From Undibacterium umbellatum (lineage in GTDB: Bacteria; Pseudomonadota; Gammaproteobacteria; Burkholderiales; Burkholderiaceae_D): 64,000 nt of DNA. This document shows positions 9,224 through 18,454 of this stretch, piece by piece. The position numbers were made by a program, and so were the translations under genes. The notes beneath the pieces are model-generated. The model saw nothing but the letters and a program-made list of their open reading frames with translations, did no database searches and was not told the origin of the DNA. Positions within the stretch are counted from its first letter, which is position 1. Each line of letters opens with the position of its first letter. The stretch covers positions 122,358 through 186,357 of the forward strand of contig NZ_JACOFX010000011.1 in the NCBI RefSeq assembly GCF_014284125.1, in the 5' to 3' direction.

Positions 9224-10213
9224 ATGATAAACAAAAGCATATTGATCTTCCTGTTTGCTGCCTTGATTCCATTTTCTGAATGTAAAGCTCAAGATACCAG
9301 TGAACTCAACTCCAAAAACACACCAACAAAAATCGACAAACTCTTCACCCCCGAAATTGGTGGAATAAAACAGTTTGTCGAAATTAAGACAGATGATTCA
9401 AACAAGCCCGTCCTGCTATTCCTGTCTGGAGGGCCTGGAAGCTCAATGATGAATAATGCGGGTTCCTTTACAGCTATTTTAAAAAGTAAATTTACGATCG
9501 TTCAATGGGATCAGAGAGATGCAGGGAAAACCTTGAAGTTAAATCCCTCACCTGTCCAGCCGTCGATTGCGCTCATGGAGAAGGACACCTATCAAGTCAT
9601 CGAGTTTATAAGGAAAGAGTTAAACCAGGAAAAAATATACTTACTGGGTAGTTCCTGGGGCAATGTTCTGGGTTTTTACATCGTAAAAAATCACCCGGAA
9701 TTGCTGCATTCTTATTTCGCTGTCAATCCTGTTATCAGTCAGTTAGCCAGTGAAAAAGAATTGCTGGAAGTTTTAAAACAACATTTCAAAGATAATGCTG
9801 TCGCCAGCAATGAATTGGCCAGCGTCAATATCCCTCTCAAAATAGATGAAGACCTGCTCTATTTGAGAAAGTGGCTCTTATATAAAGAAGGCAAAGAGTA
9901 TGCGACAAGTCCTGAATTCAAAAACGGTTTTCTGCAATGGTCAAAGACATGGTCACCTGTGTGGAAAGAAGCAACGAATATTGATTTGCCAAAGACTTTA
10001 AAGGAAGTTAACTGCCCAGTTTATTTCCTCGTTGGAAAAAACGATATTCAAACCTTGACCAGCATTACACAGAAATATTTCCAACAATTGAAAGCACCTA
10101 AGAAAGATCTATTTTTATTTGATAACTCTGGGCATCAAATTCACAAAGATGAACCAGAAAAGTTTCAGCATATCATCATCAATACACTGCCCGCGACCAT
10201 CGCTGAAAAATAG
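9224..10213 (+). CDS. Exported alpha/beta hydrolase, prolyl aminopeptidase-like
   Basis: 329 residues. A hydrophobic leader (KSILIFLFAALIPFSEC) suggests export. The core shows the alpha/beta hydrolase landmarks of the proline iminopeptidase branch: oxyanion-hole motif LSGGPGSS near residue 70, VQWDQRDAGKT, nucleophile elbow GSSWG with Ser144, an acid in VGKND and His in DNSGHQIH. Family members release N-terminal proline or hydrolyse esters; substrate is not predictable here. The gene is visibly AT-richer and more lysine/isoleucine-rich than its neighbours (many AAA, ATA and TTA codons), suggesting acquisition from a low-GC donor such as a Bacteroidota species. It appears to be a single-gene unit. 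Confidence 0.85.
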   Translation: MINKSILIFLFAALIPFSECKAQDTSELNSKNTPTKIDKLFTPEIGGIKQFVEIKTDDSNKPVLLFLSGGPGSSMMNNAGSFTAILKSKFTIVQWDQRDAGKTLKLNPSPVQPSIALMEKDTYQVIEFIRKELNQEKIYLLGSSWGNVLGFYIVKNHPELLHSYFAVNPVISQLASEKELLEVLKQHFKDNAVASNELASVNIPLKIDEDLLYLRKWLLYKEGKEYATSPEFKNGFLQWSKTWSPVWKEATNIDLPKTLKEVNCPVYFLVGKNDIQTLTSITQKYFQQLKAPKKDLFLFDNSGHQIHKDEPEKFQHIIINTLPATIAEK

Positions 10214-10356
10214 AAATTGATTTAATACCTGTCTTGCTTGCCCAGGCGTGCGGCAGTGTGCACGACAGGTCGTTAGCATGTACATGTCTTTACGTTTGGC
10301 CGCGAACATTTTTGCTGCATTTGCTGTTCGCGGCGCAAGCCGCTCTCTCTTGAGCG

Positions 10357-11042
10357 TCAGCCAATGATGTAGCTGGTCCCCTTGAAACGGATAGTGCCAT
10401 ACTGGTATTTGGCAAATGCCATCCATTCGACATAGTCGAAACCGCGTGACATGACTGCATAGAAGCACTGCGTAAGTTTGTTAAGAGCCCAGACAAGTGG
10501 CCAGATACGATCCCACTCATCCATGCATTGCCCAATCTCTTCCTCATGGACGGTCGCCACATGCAACTTGGCTTGATCATCCGGGTTACGCTCATACTTT
10601 TCCCATGGAAAACCTGCCTTGCGCAAGAGGGCGATGCCACTGAGTTCGGCCAGGTTCTTGATCTGCATGGAGGCTTCCAGCGTGGTTTCTGGATAGATTT
10701 CTGTCCAATGCCGGCCGGGGCAAAACTCTTCGCGATAATCGACTACCGGACACTGCCCCTTGCTGTTGATGCGTGCTGCATACTTTCTGACCTTGCTATC
10801 CACAAAATTCCAGGCACGGTTTCCCAGTTAATGCTCATGGCTTCGAACACACAAGCCTTACCCGGTATGACAACAGCCTGGTTACTGACAAAGGCTTTAC
10901 GCCTGGTCAGGCAGCGCACCAGTTGCTTGCCATCTTTGAGCCTTTTGACCGACTGAGCCAGATCGCTGGCACTAAGCACCTGCACTATAGGTGCTACGTC
11001 GCAAGAAAAATAAGGGATTTCATATAAGGTGACGGGGATCAT
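10357..11042 (-). pseudogene. Hypothetical protein, apparently frameshifted
   Basis: Two overlapping minus-strand frames seem to be one broken gene. The first begins at ATG 11042 after GGGAGA (MIPVTLYEIPYFSCDVAPIV...) and runs to a stop at 10743. Its sequence loses protein-like character after ...EAMSINWE near 10820. The second frame, open from about 10823 and carrying LGNRAWNFVDSKVRKYAARI, then continues to 10357 with well-formed sequence (WTEIYPETTLEASMQIKNLAELS, CMDEWDRIWPLVWALNKL). Joining them by one frameshift near 10810-10825 gives a protein of about 225 residues. I recognise no family. Alternatively a GTG at 10803 starts an independent 148-residue gene. A sequencing error is also possible. 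Confidence 0.5.
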
Positions 11043-11211
11043 TATTTTCTCCCAAAAAAAATCCCAGATGCTGGGCGTACGTGCAGGGTAATCACGGTAA
11101 TTGTCTACCGGAATTTTATAGTCTCTTGTATGGTTTTGGGGGAGCTGAGATAGTCTGGAGCATAGAATATGGTTCCAGGCCCCAGAAAAAGCGATCTCAC
11201 AGGAGCACACT

Positions 11212-11577
11212 TTGATCATCCAGTTCTCTGCCAACGAAGCAGCCATGGACACCAAATATAAAACCGTCACCAATGGTGAAGATTACCTGCTTTTCCAGCG
11301 CCATGAAACCCACGGTGGCGAAGACGACACCGGCGTGTACATCGAATACCTGGACCAGGGCGAGGCCGGTGAAAACATCGTCGCCAGTGTGGACTTGAGC
11401 AGAGACCTACTCACCATCATACTCGCTGCCCCGCTCTTTTCTGCCAGACACCAGCGCAAAGAGATCCGTAGATTTGAAGTCTGCCTCAGCATCAGCGACG
11501 TGCAGTTTTTGGCACTCAGGCAAGGGCTGGAATTGACGTTTTGGGACAGAATGAAGCAATTGACGCTTGCTGAATAA
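11212..11577 (+). CDS. Hypothetical protein, small and soluble
   Basis: 121 residues if the TTG at 11212 is used; it follows AGGAG at 11201-11205 by six bases, better than the internal ATG at 11245. No signal peptide, membrane helix or recognised domain. The sequence alternates short beta-like stretches (YLLFQRHETHGG, GVYIEYLDQG, LLTIILAAP) and ends with a helical segment (VQFLALRQGLELTFWDRMKQL). It lies between the divergent broken gene and the first TPR protein and has no obvious operon partner. Function unknown. Confidence 0.55.
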   Translation: MIIQFSANEAAMDTKYKTVTNGEDYLLFQRHETHGGEDDTGVYIEYLDQGEAGENIVASVDLSRDLLTIILAAPLFSARHQRKEIRRFEVCLSISDVQFLALRQGLELTFWDRMKQLTLAE

Positions 11578-11661
11578 CACACGGAAATCGAAAGCTGCAC
11601 GCGGCACGAGTGCCCACAGATCGGTCAGGCATGTTATTTGTTCGCACATATAGCTATTTTT

Positions 11662-11691
11662 TTGCACACTGAGTTTGCACACAACTACAAT
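11662..11691 (+). promoter_or_regulatory. Candidate sigma-70 promoter of the first TPR gene
   Basis: TTGCAC at 11662-11667 and TACAAT at 11686-11691 are separated by 18 bp and lie just upstream of the start at 11713. A TACAATACC string also precedes the paralogue at 13632, which supports a shared ancestral promoter. The short remaining leader leaves little room for a ribosome site. Confidence 0.4.
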
Positions 11692-11712
11692 ACCAAGACA
11701 TTCAACTTCATC

Positions 11713-13152
11713 ATGAAAACACGCATATCAGCAAAAATTCAGCACCTGCTGTGCCTGGCTTTGGCACTGCCGATTATGTACCCCACAGATAGTCTGGCTA
11801 CTACAGACATACCTGTTGCAACCATCAGCAAGCAAATCAAAGAGCTGGTGGCGGCCCAAGAAGTGCAGCTACAGCAGATACGCAAACAGGCTGCTGCAGA
11901 CCCTGAGCAATACTTGCCCGCGCTGATCACTGCCATCAACCAGCTGGGCAATATCTATCACTATGAAAACCATAATCTGCAAGCCCATGCTGCCTATGCT
12001 GAGGCACTACAACTCTGTGAGAAAGCAGAGGCCGACAAGCCCGGCAAATACCTGGCCCAGTTGTATATGCTGCTTAACAATCAGGCGCTGCTATTCGAGA
12101 CAGAAAAGAACTGGACACAAGCAATCCTGTTCAATGAAAAAGCGGCCACAGTCAGCCGCCTGCAGGCAGCGAAAGCTAGTGAAACTTATTTGCCACAACT
12201 CACCACGGTCTTATATTACCTGGCAAATCTTTACAGGGACCAAAGGCTTATCACAGAGGCAAAGGCAGCTTATGTTGAAGTGATAGCGCACTGTCGGGAG
12301 TTGATCAAAAAAGATGCAGCATCTTATGAGCCATTCCTGGCCTTCTCGAACTTTTATTTGGGCTTGATACATTATGGTGAAGAGAATTATGCTGCTGCAA
12401 AACCGCTTTTAGAAGTTTCATTGCCCTTATACCGTGCAGCAATCGCGCGGGATCCTAGCCTCAAAAAAGAGCTTGCTATCGTCCTTGGAAATCTGGGTCA
12501 CATCGCCATGCTGGAGCAGAATTACGCCCAGGCAAGATTACTGCTTGATGAAGCCTATCGCGTGTATCCGAAAGTCAAGGTTAGCAACCCGGGATTCTTG
12601 TATTCCTATGCCACCACGCTCACCGATCTGGGAGAGTTAAACCAGATGGAAAATCGCGAGACGCAAGCACAAATTTTCTATGACGAAGCGATCTTCATCT
12701 ATCGACAACTTCCCGCCCGTCATCTGGAAATAGTCCGCCCTTTGTTTGCGGCTGCACTGACAGAACTGGGCAATAGCTATGCCCAGGCAAGGCTGACCGA
12801 CAAAGCGCGTGTGGTGTTTGAAGAAGCAGTTGAACAATGGCGCAAGCTGGCTACCGCCCAGCCTGATCCCTATACCCTGAATCTGGCCAGAATGCAGGTT
12901 CAGCTTGGCCTGATCTATGTCCATCAGAACAAGTCCCTGCAAGCGCAAACTGCATTTGAAGAAGCCAGCAAATTGTATGCTGCTGCCCGCCCAGAAAAAA
13001 TTCAAGATGTACTGTCTGATCACATTCTGGCGCTATCCCAATTATTGAGACTCAGCGTGGCAGAAAAGCGTGATGATGACGCGTATAAACTGTCTGACCG
13101 ACTGAAACCGCTGTTGCTCCAGCAATCCCAGACGCATCCGAAACCTAAATAA
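11713..13152 (+). CDS. Exported tetratricopeptide-repeat protein (short paralogue)
   Basis: 479 residues from the ATG at 11713, chosen because it gives a Sec signal (MKTRISAKIQHLLCLALALPIM...TDSLA); the longer upstream frame disrupts this. The rest is a solenoid of helical hairpins with TPR-like repeats at roughly 42-46 residues, e.g. NIYHYENHNLQAHAAYAEAL, LFETEKNWTQAILFNEKAA, IAMLEQNYAQARLLLDEAY and NSYAQARLTDKARVVFEEAV. TPR proteins act as protein-binding scaffolds; a periplasmic one may organise envelope complexes. It is clearly paralogous to the larger gene at 13632-16745: segments such as EKYLPQL-type linkers, AATVSRLQ and LYMLLNNQALLF align closely. No ribosome site is obvious. Confidence 0.85.
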   Translation: MKTRISAKIQHLLCLALALPIMYPTDSLATTDIPVATISKQIKELVAAQEVQLQQIRKQAAADPEQYLPALITAINQLGNIYHYENHNLQAHAAYAEALQLCEKAEADKPGKYLAQLYMLLNNQALLFETEKNWTQAILFNEKAATVSRLQAAKASETYLPQLTTVLYYLANLYRDQRLITEAKAAYVEVIAHCRELIKKDAASYEPFLAFSNFYLGLIHYGEENYAAAKPLLEVSLPLYRAAIARDPSLKKELAIVLGNLGHIAMLEQNYAQARLLLDEAYRVYPKVKVSNPGFLYSYATTLTDLGELNQMENRETQAQIFYDEAIFIYRQLPARHLEIVRPLFAAALTELGNSYAQARLTDKARVVFEEAVEQWRKLATAQPDPYTLNLARMQVQLGLIYVHQNKSLQAQTAFEEASKLYAAARPEKIQDVLSDHILALSQLLRLSVAEKRDDDAYKLSDRLKPLLLQQSQTHPKPK

Positions 13153-13233
13153 TGAAGTGAAACAGCTGAAAAAATCGTCAAGCTGTGCGCAAATTCTTTT
13201 TACCAGTGCTTACGCAAAATTGTCACAGCAAGG

Positions 13234-13470
13234 CTATCGCTAAGGAAACCTCCCTGGCAAGGGAGGTTCGTTCCGTTGGCGGACAACATGTTGTCCGAAA
13301 CCCCAACTTTACCTATCGCTAAGGAAACCTCCCTGGCAAGGGCGGTTCGTTCCGTTGGCGGACAACATGTTGTCCGAAACCCCAACTATACCTATCGCTA
13401 AGGAAACCTCCCTGGCAAGGGCGGTTCGTTCCATTGGCAGACAATATATTGCCTGAAACCCCGACTACAC
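13234..13470. repeat. 79-bp triple tandem repeat with palindromes
   Basis: Three head-to-tail units start at 13234, 13313 and 13392, each 79 bp. Each unit has two inverted repeats: CCTCCCT-GGCA-AGGGAGG (perfect in unit 1, one mismatch in units 2 and 3) and GGACAACATGTTGTCC (13281-13296, 13360-13375, with a variant at 13439-13454). Unit 3 is the most diverged, yet two of its changes in the second palindrome are paired so that the stem is kept. The array fills the gap between the two TPR paralogues. Minus-strand open frames through it are by-products of the repeat. Confidence 0.9.
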
Positions 13471-13631
13471 CGTAGCGACGAAGACAGTACTTTAGTATGC
13501 GGCTCATAGGAGAGGAGCTGCAACGCAGCTGGGGCGGTTTTGCGCGAGTCCTATTTACAATACTTTGTAGCAAGCTTTTTAAGCGATGCACCAGTACAAT
13601 ACCGGCTGATTCATTTTCCAATATTAACAAG

Positions 13632-16600
13632 ATGATGCTGGTCAAATTTCGCCCTCTGTTATGCCTGGCCCTGGTGCTGCCTGCCGTATATAACCCGACT
13701 GCCTTCGCCGCCACAGAAAAACAGGCCACGATTACCAGTGAGAAAATCAAAAAGCAGGTCTCTTCCAATGAAACCCTGATCAATGATCTGCGCAGACTGG
13801 CAGCAGAGAACCCTGACAAATATCTGGCACAACTGATCGCGGCCATCACCCGGCAAGGCACGGTTTACCACAAGGAAAATCGTTATCAACAGGCGCACAT
13901 CGCTTATCAGGAAGCGCTGGAACTGTGCGAAAAAGTGGCTGCAGAGAAGGCAGAGAAGTATCAGGACAACCTTTATATGGTGCTCAACAACCTGGCATTG
14001 CTATTCCAGGCAGAAAAAAATTGGTCACAAACCAGGGTCTATTTTGAAAAAGCGATTGCCGTCAGCCGCCTGCAAGTCGAAAAAAGCCGCGAAGCCTACC
14101 TGCCGCAATTGACCTCAAGCTTATATACCCTGGCAGATTTTTACAAGACACAAGGCCAGCGTCCACAAGCACTGGCTGCCTATGATGAAGTCATCGCCAA
14201 CTACCGCCAGTTGATGTTGCAGGATGCCTATACCTACACGCCCAGACTGGGCAGCGTGTTTTTTTATGCCGGTGTGGCTCAGTATCAGGAGAAGAAAATA
14301 CCTGAAGCAAAGCAGATGCTTGAAGAGTCCATTGCACTGTACCGGCTTGCCATACTAAAAGAAGAAAAATTCAAACCAGAATTGGCGCTCAGCCTGTCCA
14401 ACCTTGGTGTCGCCAACAAGGCCGACAACAAGTACGCTGCAGCACGGCTGGCCTTTGATGAAGCCATCGCCATCTATCAGGCTGATGACAAGAAAAGCGC
14501 CCATGCCCAGTTTGTCTATGCCAATACACTCAAAAACATGGCAGATTTGAATGCCATCGAAAACAAGAGAGAGCAGGCACAAATATCTTATGAAGAAGCG
14601 GTCAAGGTGTACCGACAGATACCTGTCATTTACGCGAATGAAGCACTTCCATTCTTTGCCTATTCTCTTCTTGAACTGGCAGGCATTTACAAACAGAAAA
14701 ATCTCTACCCGCAAGCAATCAACACCTTTGGTGAGGCGGTCGCCAATTATCGTCAGCTAAGCCAGAAAGATACTCAGGCTTACACACCAAATCTGGCCAA
14801 AGTACTTTTGAATCTGGGCTTTGTCCTGCACATTGATAAAAAATATGCCGAGGCAAAAAAAGCGTATGAAGAGTCAGCGAGTTTTTACCGCCTTGCGGCA
14901 TTGAAAGAACCCAGGTTCAATGCCGGGCTGGCGCAGGCCCTGAGCAATGTTGCCCTCATCAGCAAGCTGGAAAACAAAAGCCCTGAAGCGCGGCTGACAT
15001 TTGAAGAATCCATCGCCCTTTATAAGGAAGATATAAAAAACAATCCCGCGTCCCTGCATGGTTATGCGGTGACACTGGAAGCCTTTGCCGAATTGAACAA
15101 GAATGAAAAAAAACTGTTACAAGCCCAGGCAGCGTATGAAGAAGCCATCAGCGTTTACAAGCAAGAACTGGGGACAGAGCCAGCCCAGGCCTTGCCGGCG
15201 CTGGCATCGGCACTCAACAATCTTGGCGATGTGTACTGGGAACTAAAGCTGAAGGACAAGGCTGTCAGTACATTTGAAGAGGCTGTCGGCCACCTGCGCC
15301 AACTAGCCGCCACCACACCCGACCCGCATGCGATGAGTCTGGCAAGAACACGCCTTTCTCTGGGCCTGTTATATATTGAAAATCGCAAGCTCCCGCAGGC
15401 GAAGCAAGCGCTGGAAGAAGCCATCAGCCTGTATCGCCCCTATCTGGATAAAAATCCGGGGCTGACCAATAATCTCGCGCTCGCTTATAGCAAGCTGGCG
15501 GATATCCTGGATAAAAAGACTGAGACAGAACAAGCCCGTGCTGCCTATACTCAGGCACTGCCCCTGTATCGCAAGCTGGCCAAGCAAGATCTTGACAAAT
15601 ATTCGCCCTCTTTGGCGAGTGTCATACTTAACCTGGCTGAACTTGAATATCAGAAACTACGCTTTGATGAGGCCCGCATCTTATATGAAGAGGCAGCTAA
15701 CGAATACCGTCGTTTGTTTTCAAAAAATGCGCCACTATACGCCGTCAGTCTGGCAAAAACACTGCGCGATATGGGAAGTCTTCTTATTATCAAGCAGGAT
15801 AGCCGACGTGCAGAAGCAATGCTCAATGAGGCAATCGGCATATACCGTCGCCTTAACACCAGTGATGCTTCCCATTTGATGGAACTGGCCAAGGCAAGAA
15901 GTCATCTGGCGTCACTTTTTATGCAGCAGTCCAGGCTGACCGAGGCCAGAAAAATCTATGAAGAGCTGGTTCCGCAATTCCGCACGCATGTGAAAATCGA
16001 TCCCGACATCAACATTTATTTGAATATTGCACTCTACAATTTATCAGAGATTAATTTAAAAGAAGGGCGCAATGATGAGCTTCGCAAAAATTATGCAGAG
16101 TTGCTGCCGCTCTTGCGCACACAAAGTGAAACACAAGCAAGCACTGAGAATTACCTTCTGGCATGGGTAATCAGAAATTCAGGCGTCATGGCAATACAAG
16201 ACAATGATTATGCCAAGGCGAAAACACTGCTCAAAGAAGCAAGCAGTATCTATGGCAAAGTCATAGAAAAGCACGTGCAGCTATTGCCCCATCTTGCCAA
16301 CAGCCTCTATTATCTTGGACGCGTGGAACAGCAAACCAGCAATACCGCTGAGGCACTCCATGCATATCAGGAAGCTTATGCCATCGTACAAAAACAGGCT
16401 ACATTAAGCCCCGAACAGCAAAATGAAAAAGCAGACATGCTTGTCAGAATAGCCGATATCAATATCACCAATGGCAACCTGGATGCGGCACAAAAACTGA
16501 TCAACGAAGCGCTGTCTATCCGCCGACCACTGGCAAAAGAGCAAGCTGATCTTTACATAAAAGACCTGGTTCAAACTCTTTTCATACAATGCCGCATTTA

Positions 16601-16745
16601 CATCAAGAACAAGGATCAGCAAAAAACCAGGGCAGCTTATGAAGAAATAACCCAGCTCGCCAATCGTGCAGAGTTACTGACACCTTATCTGCTATCGCGT
16701 ATTGAAGAATTGAAGAAAACCGTCAGCGCCTTTGAGAAGCAATAG
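13632..16745 (+). CDS. Exported tetratricopeptide-repeat protein (long paralogue)
   Basis: About 1037 residues from the ATG at 13632 (13635 is equally possible), giving a signal peptide MMLVKFRPLLCLALVLPAVY...AFA. The upstream in-frame extension to 13497 lacks export character and is not used. The mature protein is a long TPR solenoid, with repeats such as LFQAEKNWSQTRVYFEKAIAV, VANKADNKYAAARLAFDEAI, VLHIDKKYAEAKKAYEESA, LLYIENRKLPQAKQALEEAI and LEYQKLRFDEARILYEEAA. A block of about four repeats in residues 170-360 recurs at about 375-560, which largely explains why it is twice the size of its upstream paralogue. No enzymatic domain is seen. Probable periplasmic scaffold; partner unknown. Confidence 0.85.
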   Translation: MMLVKFRPLLCLALVLPAVYNPTAFAATEKQATITSEKIKKQVSSNETLINDLRRLAAENPDKYLAQLIAAITRQGTVYHKENRYQQAHIAYQEALELCEKVAAEKAEKYQDNLYMVLNNLALLFQAEKNWSQTRVYFEKAIAVSRLQVEKSREAYLPQLTSSLYTLADFYKTQGQRPQALAAYDEVIANYRQLMLQDAYTYTPRLGSVFFYAGVAQYQEKKIPEAKQMLEESIALYRLAILKEEKFKPELALSLSNLGVANKADNKYAAARLAFDEAIAIYQADDKKSAHAQFVYANTLKNMADLNAIENKREQAQISYEEAVKVYRQIPVIYANEALPFFAYSLLELAGIYKQKNLYPQAINTFGEAVANYRQLSQKDTQAYTPNLAKVLLNLGFVLHIDKKYAEAKKAYEESASFYRLAALKEPRFNAGLAQALSNVALISKLENKSPEARLTFEESIALYKEDIKNNPASLHGYAVTLEAFAELNKNEKKLLQAQAAYEEAISVYKQELGTEPAQALPALASALNNLGDVYWELKLKDKAVSTFEEAVGHLRQLAATTPDPHAMSLARTRLSLGLLYIENRKLPQAKQALEEAISLYRPYLDKNPGLTNNLALAYSKLADILDKKTETEQARAAYTQALPLYRKLAKQDLDKYSPSLASVILNLAELEYQKLRFDEARILYEEAANEYRRLFSKNAPLYAVSLAKTLRDMGSLLIIKQDSRRAEAMLNEAIGIYRRLNTSDASHLMELAKARSHLASLFMQQSRLTEARKIYEELVPQFRTHVKIDPDINIYLNIALYNLSEINLKEGRNDELRKNYAELLPLLRTQSETQASTENYLLAWVIRNSGVMAIQDNDYAKAKTLLKEASSIYGKVIEKHVQLLPHLANSLYYLGRVEQQTSNTAEALHAYQEAYAIVQKQATLSPEQQNEKADMLVRIADINITNGNLDAAQKLINEALSIRRPLAKEQADLYIKDLVQTLFIQCRIYIKNKDQQKTRAAYEEITQLANRAELLTPYLLSRIEELKKTVSAFEKQ

Positions 16746-17025
16746 GGTTTAGCTGGGCAGTTCAGCAAGCTGGAGTAACGAGAAACAGGAGAATATTTCA
16801 CTGCTACAAACTCAGGATACTGTCACGTATCCAAAAGTGCGGCAATGGGTGGCGGTGCTTACTCGTCACCTCATCAGCATAGTCAGGATAAAAAAATTAC
16901 TCCGCCGGTATCCTGCCACCGCCCATCCGGGCACGCGTGGATGCGTTCAATCTTGTAGTCGCCAGGATGGAAAGCAAATAGGCACAAGGCTGAAAAACAT
17001 GCAGGAACCATTGTTACTGCATGTT
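16746..17025. other. Intergenic region, no gene seen
   Basis: 280 bp between the convergent long TPR gene and the Sel1-repeat gene. No clear hairpin, repeat copy or small reading frame with a ribosome site was found. Confidence 0.4.
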
Positions 17026-17730
17026 TTATTTCGATGGCCTCCATTCAGCCGCCAGTTTCTTTGCTTGCGCGATTTCGGCATTGGTCATTTTCTGTTCCAG
17101 ATTCTGCATCTGCCCCATGGCAGAGTAATTGCCCTTGCTATTGGCCAGATAAAGGAATTTATAGGCTTCGACATAATTGTCGTTAACAGGCTGCTTACCT
17201 TGCAGAATCAGGCCCATCCATAAACAAGCTTGAGGATCACCATGTCTGGCAGCAGTGGCAAAGAGTTTTTCAGCTTCTGCCTTGTCATGAAAATTTTTAT
17301 CCGTCATATAAATCAGGCCAGCCTTGACCCTGGCTTCATCTTTTCCATCAGACCAATCCAGGTCAGAATCAATCACCTGTCGGTAGAGAACCATTGCCTT
17401 TTGTTTGTCACGGCTTGTTCCTACCCCTTCATCATGCAGTTTGGCCAGTTCCAGTTTACATGCGTCCATCTCTGCACATTTGGAATACCAGTAGTAAGCT
17501 TTTTTTCCGTCTTCCTTATTGCCATTGCGTGCATTTTTCGCATATTGATAACCCAGGTGTACCGGTGCCACCAGATCACCTTTTTCTGCCAGTTCTGTCC
17601 ATATTTTCATGGCCAGTTTGAGGTTGCCTCTATCCATCGCCACTTCTGCATCGCGCATGTCTGCGGCCATTGCCTGAGATGAGAAGACGAACATGGATAG
17701 CGCCAGGTATTTTTTGATCATGGAAGACAT
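17026..17730 (-). CDS. Exported Sel1-repeat (TPR-like) protein
   Basis: 234 residues from ATG 17730 (MSSMIKKYLALSMFVFSSQAMAAD), which gives a typical Sec signal cut after AMA; an in-frame Met three codons later is equally possible, and the longer upstream frame is not signal-like. The mature part carries Sel1-like helical repeats with the A-x-x-x-L-G pattern: GDLVAPVHLGYQYAKNARNG, DACKLELAKLHDEGVGTSRDKQKAMVLYRQ and GDPQACLWMGLILQGKQPVND...AYKFLYLA. Such proteins are periplasmic or secreted adaptors. It lies downstream of the DUF4865 gene on the same strand, 67 bp away, but is unrelated in function to that cluster as far as can be seen. Confidence 0.82.
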   Translation of the reverse strand: MSSMIKKYLALSMFVFSSQAMAADMRDAEVAMDRGNLKLAMKIWTELAEKGDLVAPVHLGYQYAKNARNGNKEDGKKAYYWYSKCAEMDACKLELAKLHDEGVGTSRDKQKAMVLYRQVIDSDLDWSDGKDEARVKAGLIYMTDKNFHDKAEAEKLFATAARHGDPQACLWMGLILQGKQPVNDNYVEAYKFLYLANSKGNYSAMGQMQNLEQKMTNAEIAQAKKLAAEWRPSK

Positions 17731-17797
17731 CGAAGGTACGCGCCAATTTTTGAAAACAAAATCATATAACTGTATCGGCAAAAAGACTATTTTTATT

Positions 17798-18397
17798 TCA
17801 TACAGAACCAGCCTCCGGCGCAGACACATGCCCCACTTCATACACCTGCACATGCGCAGGAAAACCCGCGGCTAGTGCGGCAGTTTTAGCCACTGCCGCA
17901 TCGCGCCATAAAATAAAACGCACCAGTGTCCATTCATTGGGATCAAAGGCCACTAGTGTTGCCAGCACGCCATCTTGTTCGCTGATGCTCTTTGCGGCGC
18001 TCGTTTCTTCTTCACGCAAGTTGCCCAGTGCAGTATAAGGCGCAATAGTGCTGAGCTGCCGGGTAGCGAATTTCGCGTTGCGCACCTGCTCACTAACGTG
18101 GCTATGCCATACCGACCACTGCTTGACCGCAGGCCAGCTAAAGGCATGCGAGACAGCCTTGAAGCCATCGCCGCAGAGAAAATTATTCATGCCCTCATTG
18201 TCATTCCACAGATAAAAAGGAGCGTAGACATTCTGGCTCGATGCCGTGGCTATACTGTCTTTGCTGGCATGCAGATAGGCCTTGAAAGCCAGGCCGGGGA
18301 AGTTGTCCAGCATATGGCCTTTGCTGGCAATGCGCTGGCGCACGATGTCCATGTCGTAGTCGGCAGGGAGGGTGAAGTTGTATTGCATGGCGATCAT
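17798..18397 (-). CDS. DUF4865 family protein
   Basis: 199 residues starting at ATG 18397 with AAAAGGA upstream at good spacing. The N-terminus MQYNFTLPADYDMDIVRQRIASKG and the following segments LDNFPGLAFKAYL and NVYAPFYLWNDNEGMNNFL are typical of DUF4865, a dimeric alpha/beta-barrel (antibiotic-biosynthesis-monooxygenase-like) family. Its function is not established. It commonly occurs, as here, with a tautomerase, a carboxymuconolactone-decarboxylase-like protein and a divergent LysR regulator, which suggests degradation or detoxification of a small ring or quinone-like compound. A dispersed repeat of about 115 bp separates it from the tautomerase gene, which may uncouple their transcripts. 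Confidence 0.85.
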   Translation of the reverse strand: MIAMQYNFTLPADYDMDIVRQRIASKGHMLDNFPGLAFKAYLHASKDSIATASSQNVYAPFYLWNDNEGMNNFLCGDGFKAVSHAFSWPAVKQWSVWHSHVSEQVRNAKFATRQLSTIAPYTALGNLREEETSAAKSISEQDGVLATLVAFDPNEWTLVRFILWRDAAVAKTAALAAGFPAHVQVYEVGHVSAPEAGSV

Positions 18398-18454
18398 GTT
18401 GTTTTCCTTTTCAGGTGAAATTGCTTGTCATTGGTAGTTTTTTTAAAAACCGGA

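Noticed and set aside
13234..13470. CRISPR array
   Set aside because: The units are contiguous with no unique spacers, only three in number, and no cas gene is present.
13200..13861. Minus-strand open frames through the 79-bp array and TPR start
   Set aside because: They encode the same peptide three times because they read the repeat, and they overlap the plus-strand TPR gene. No protein character beyond that.
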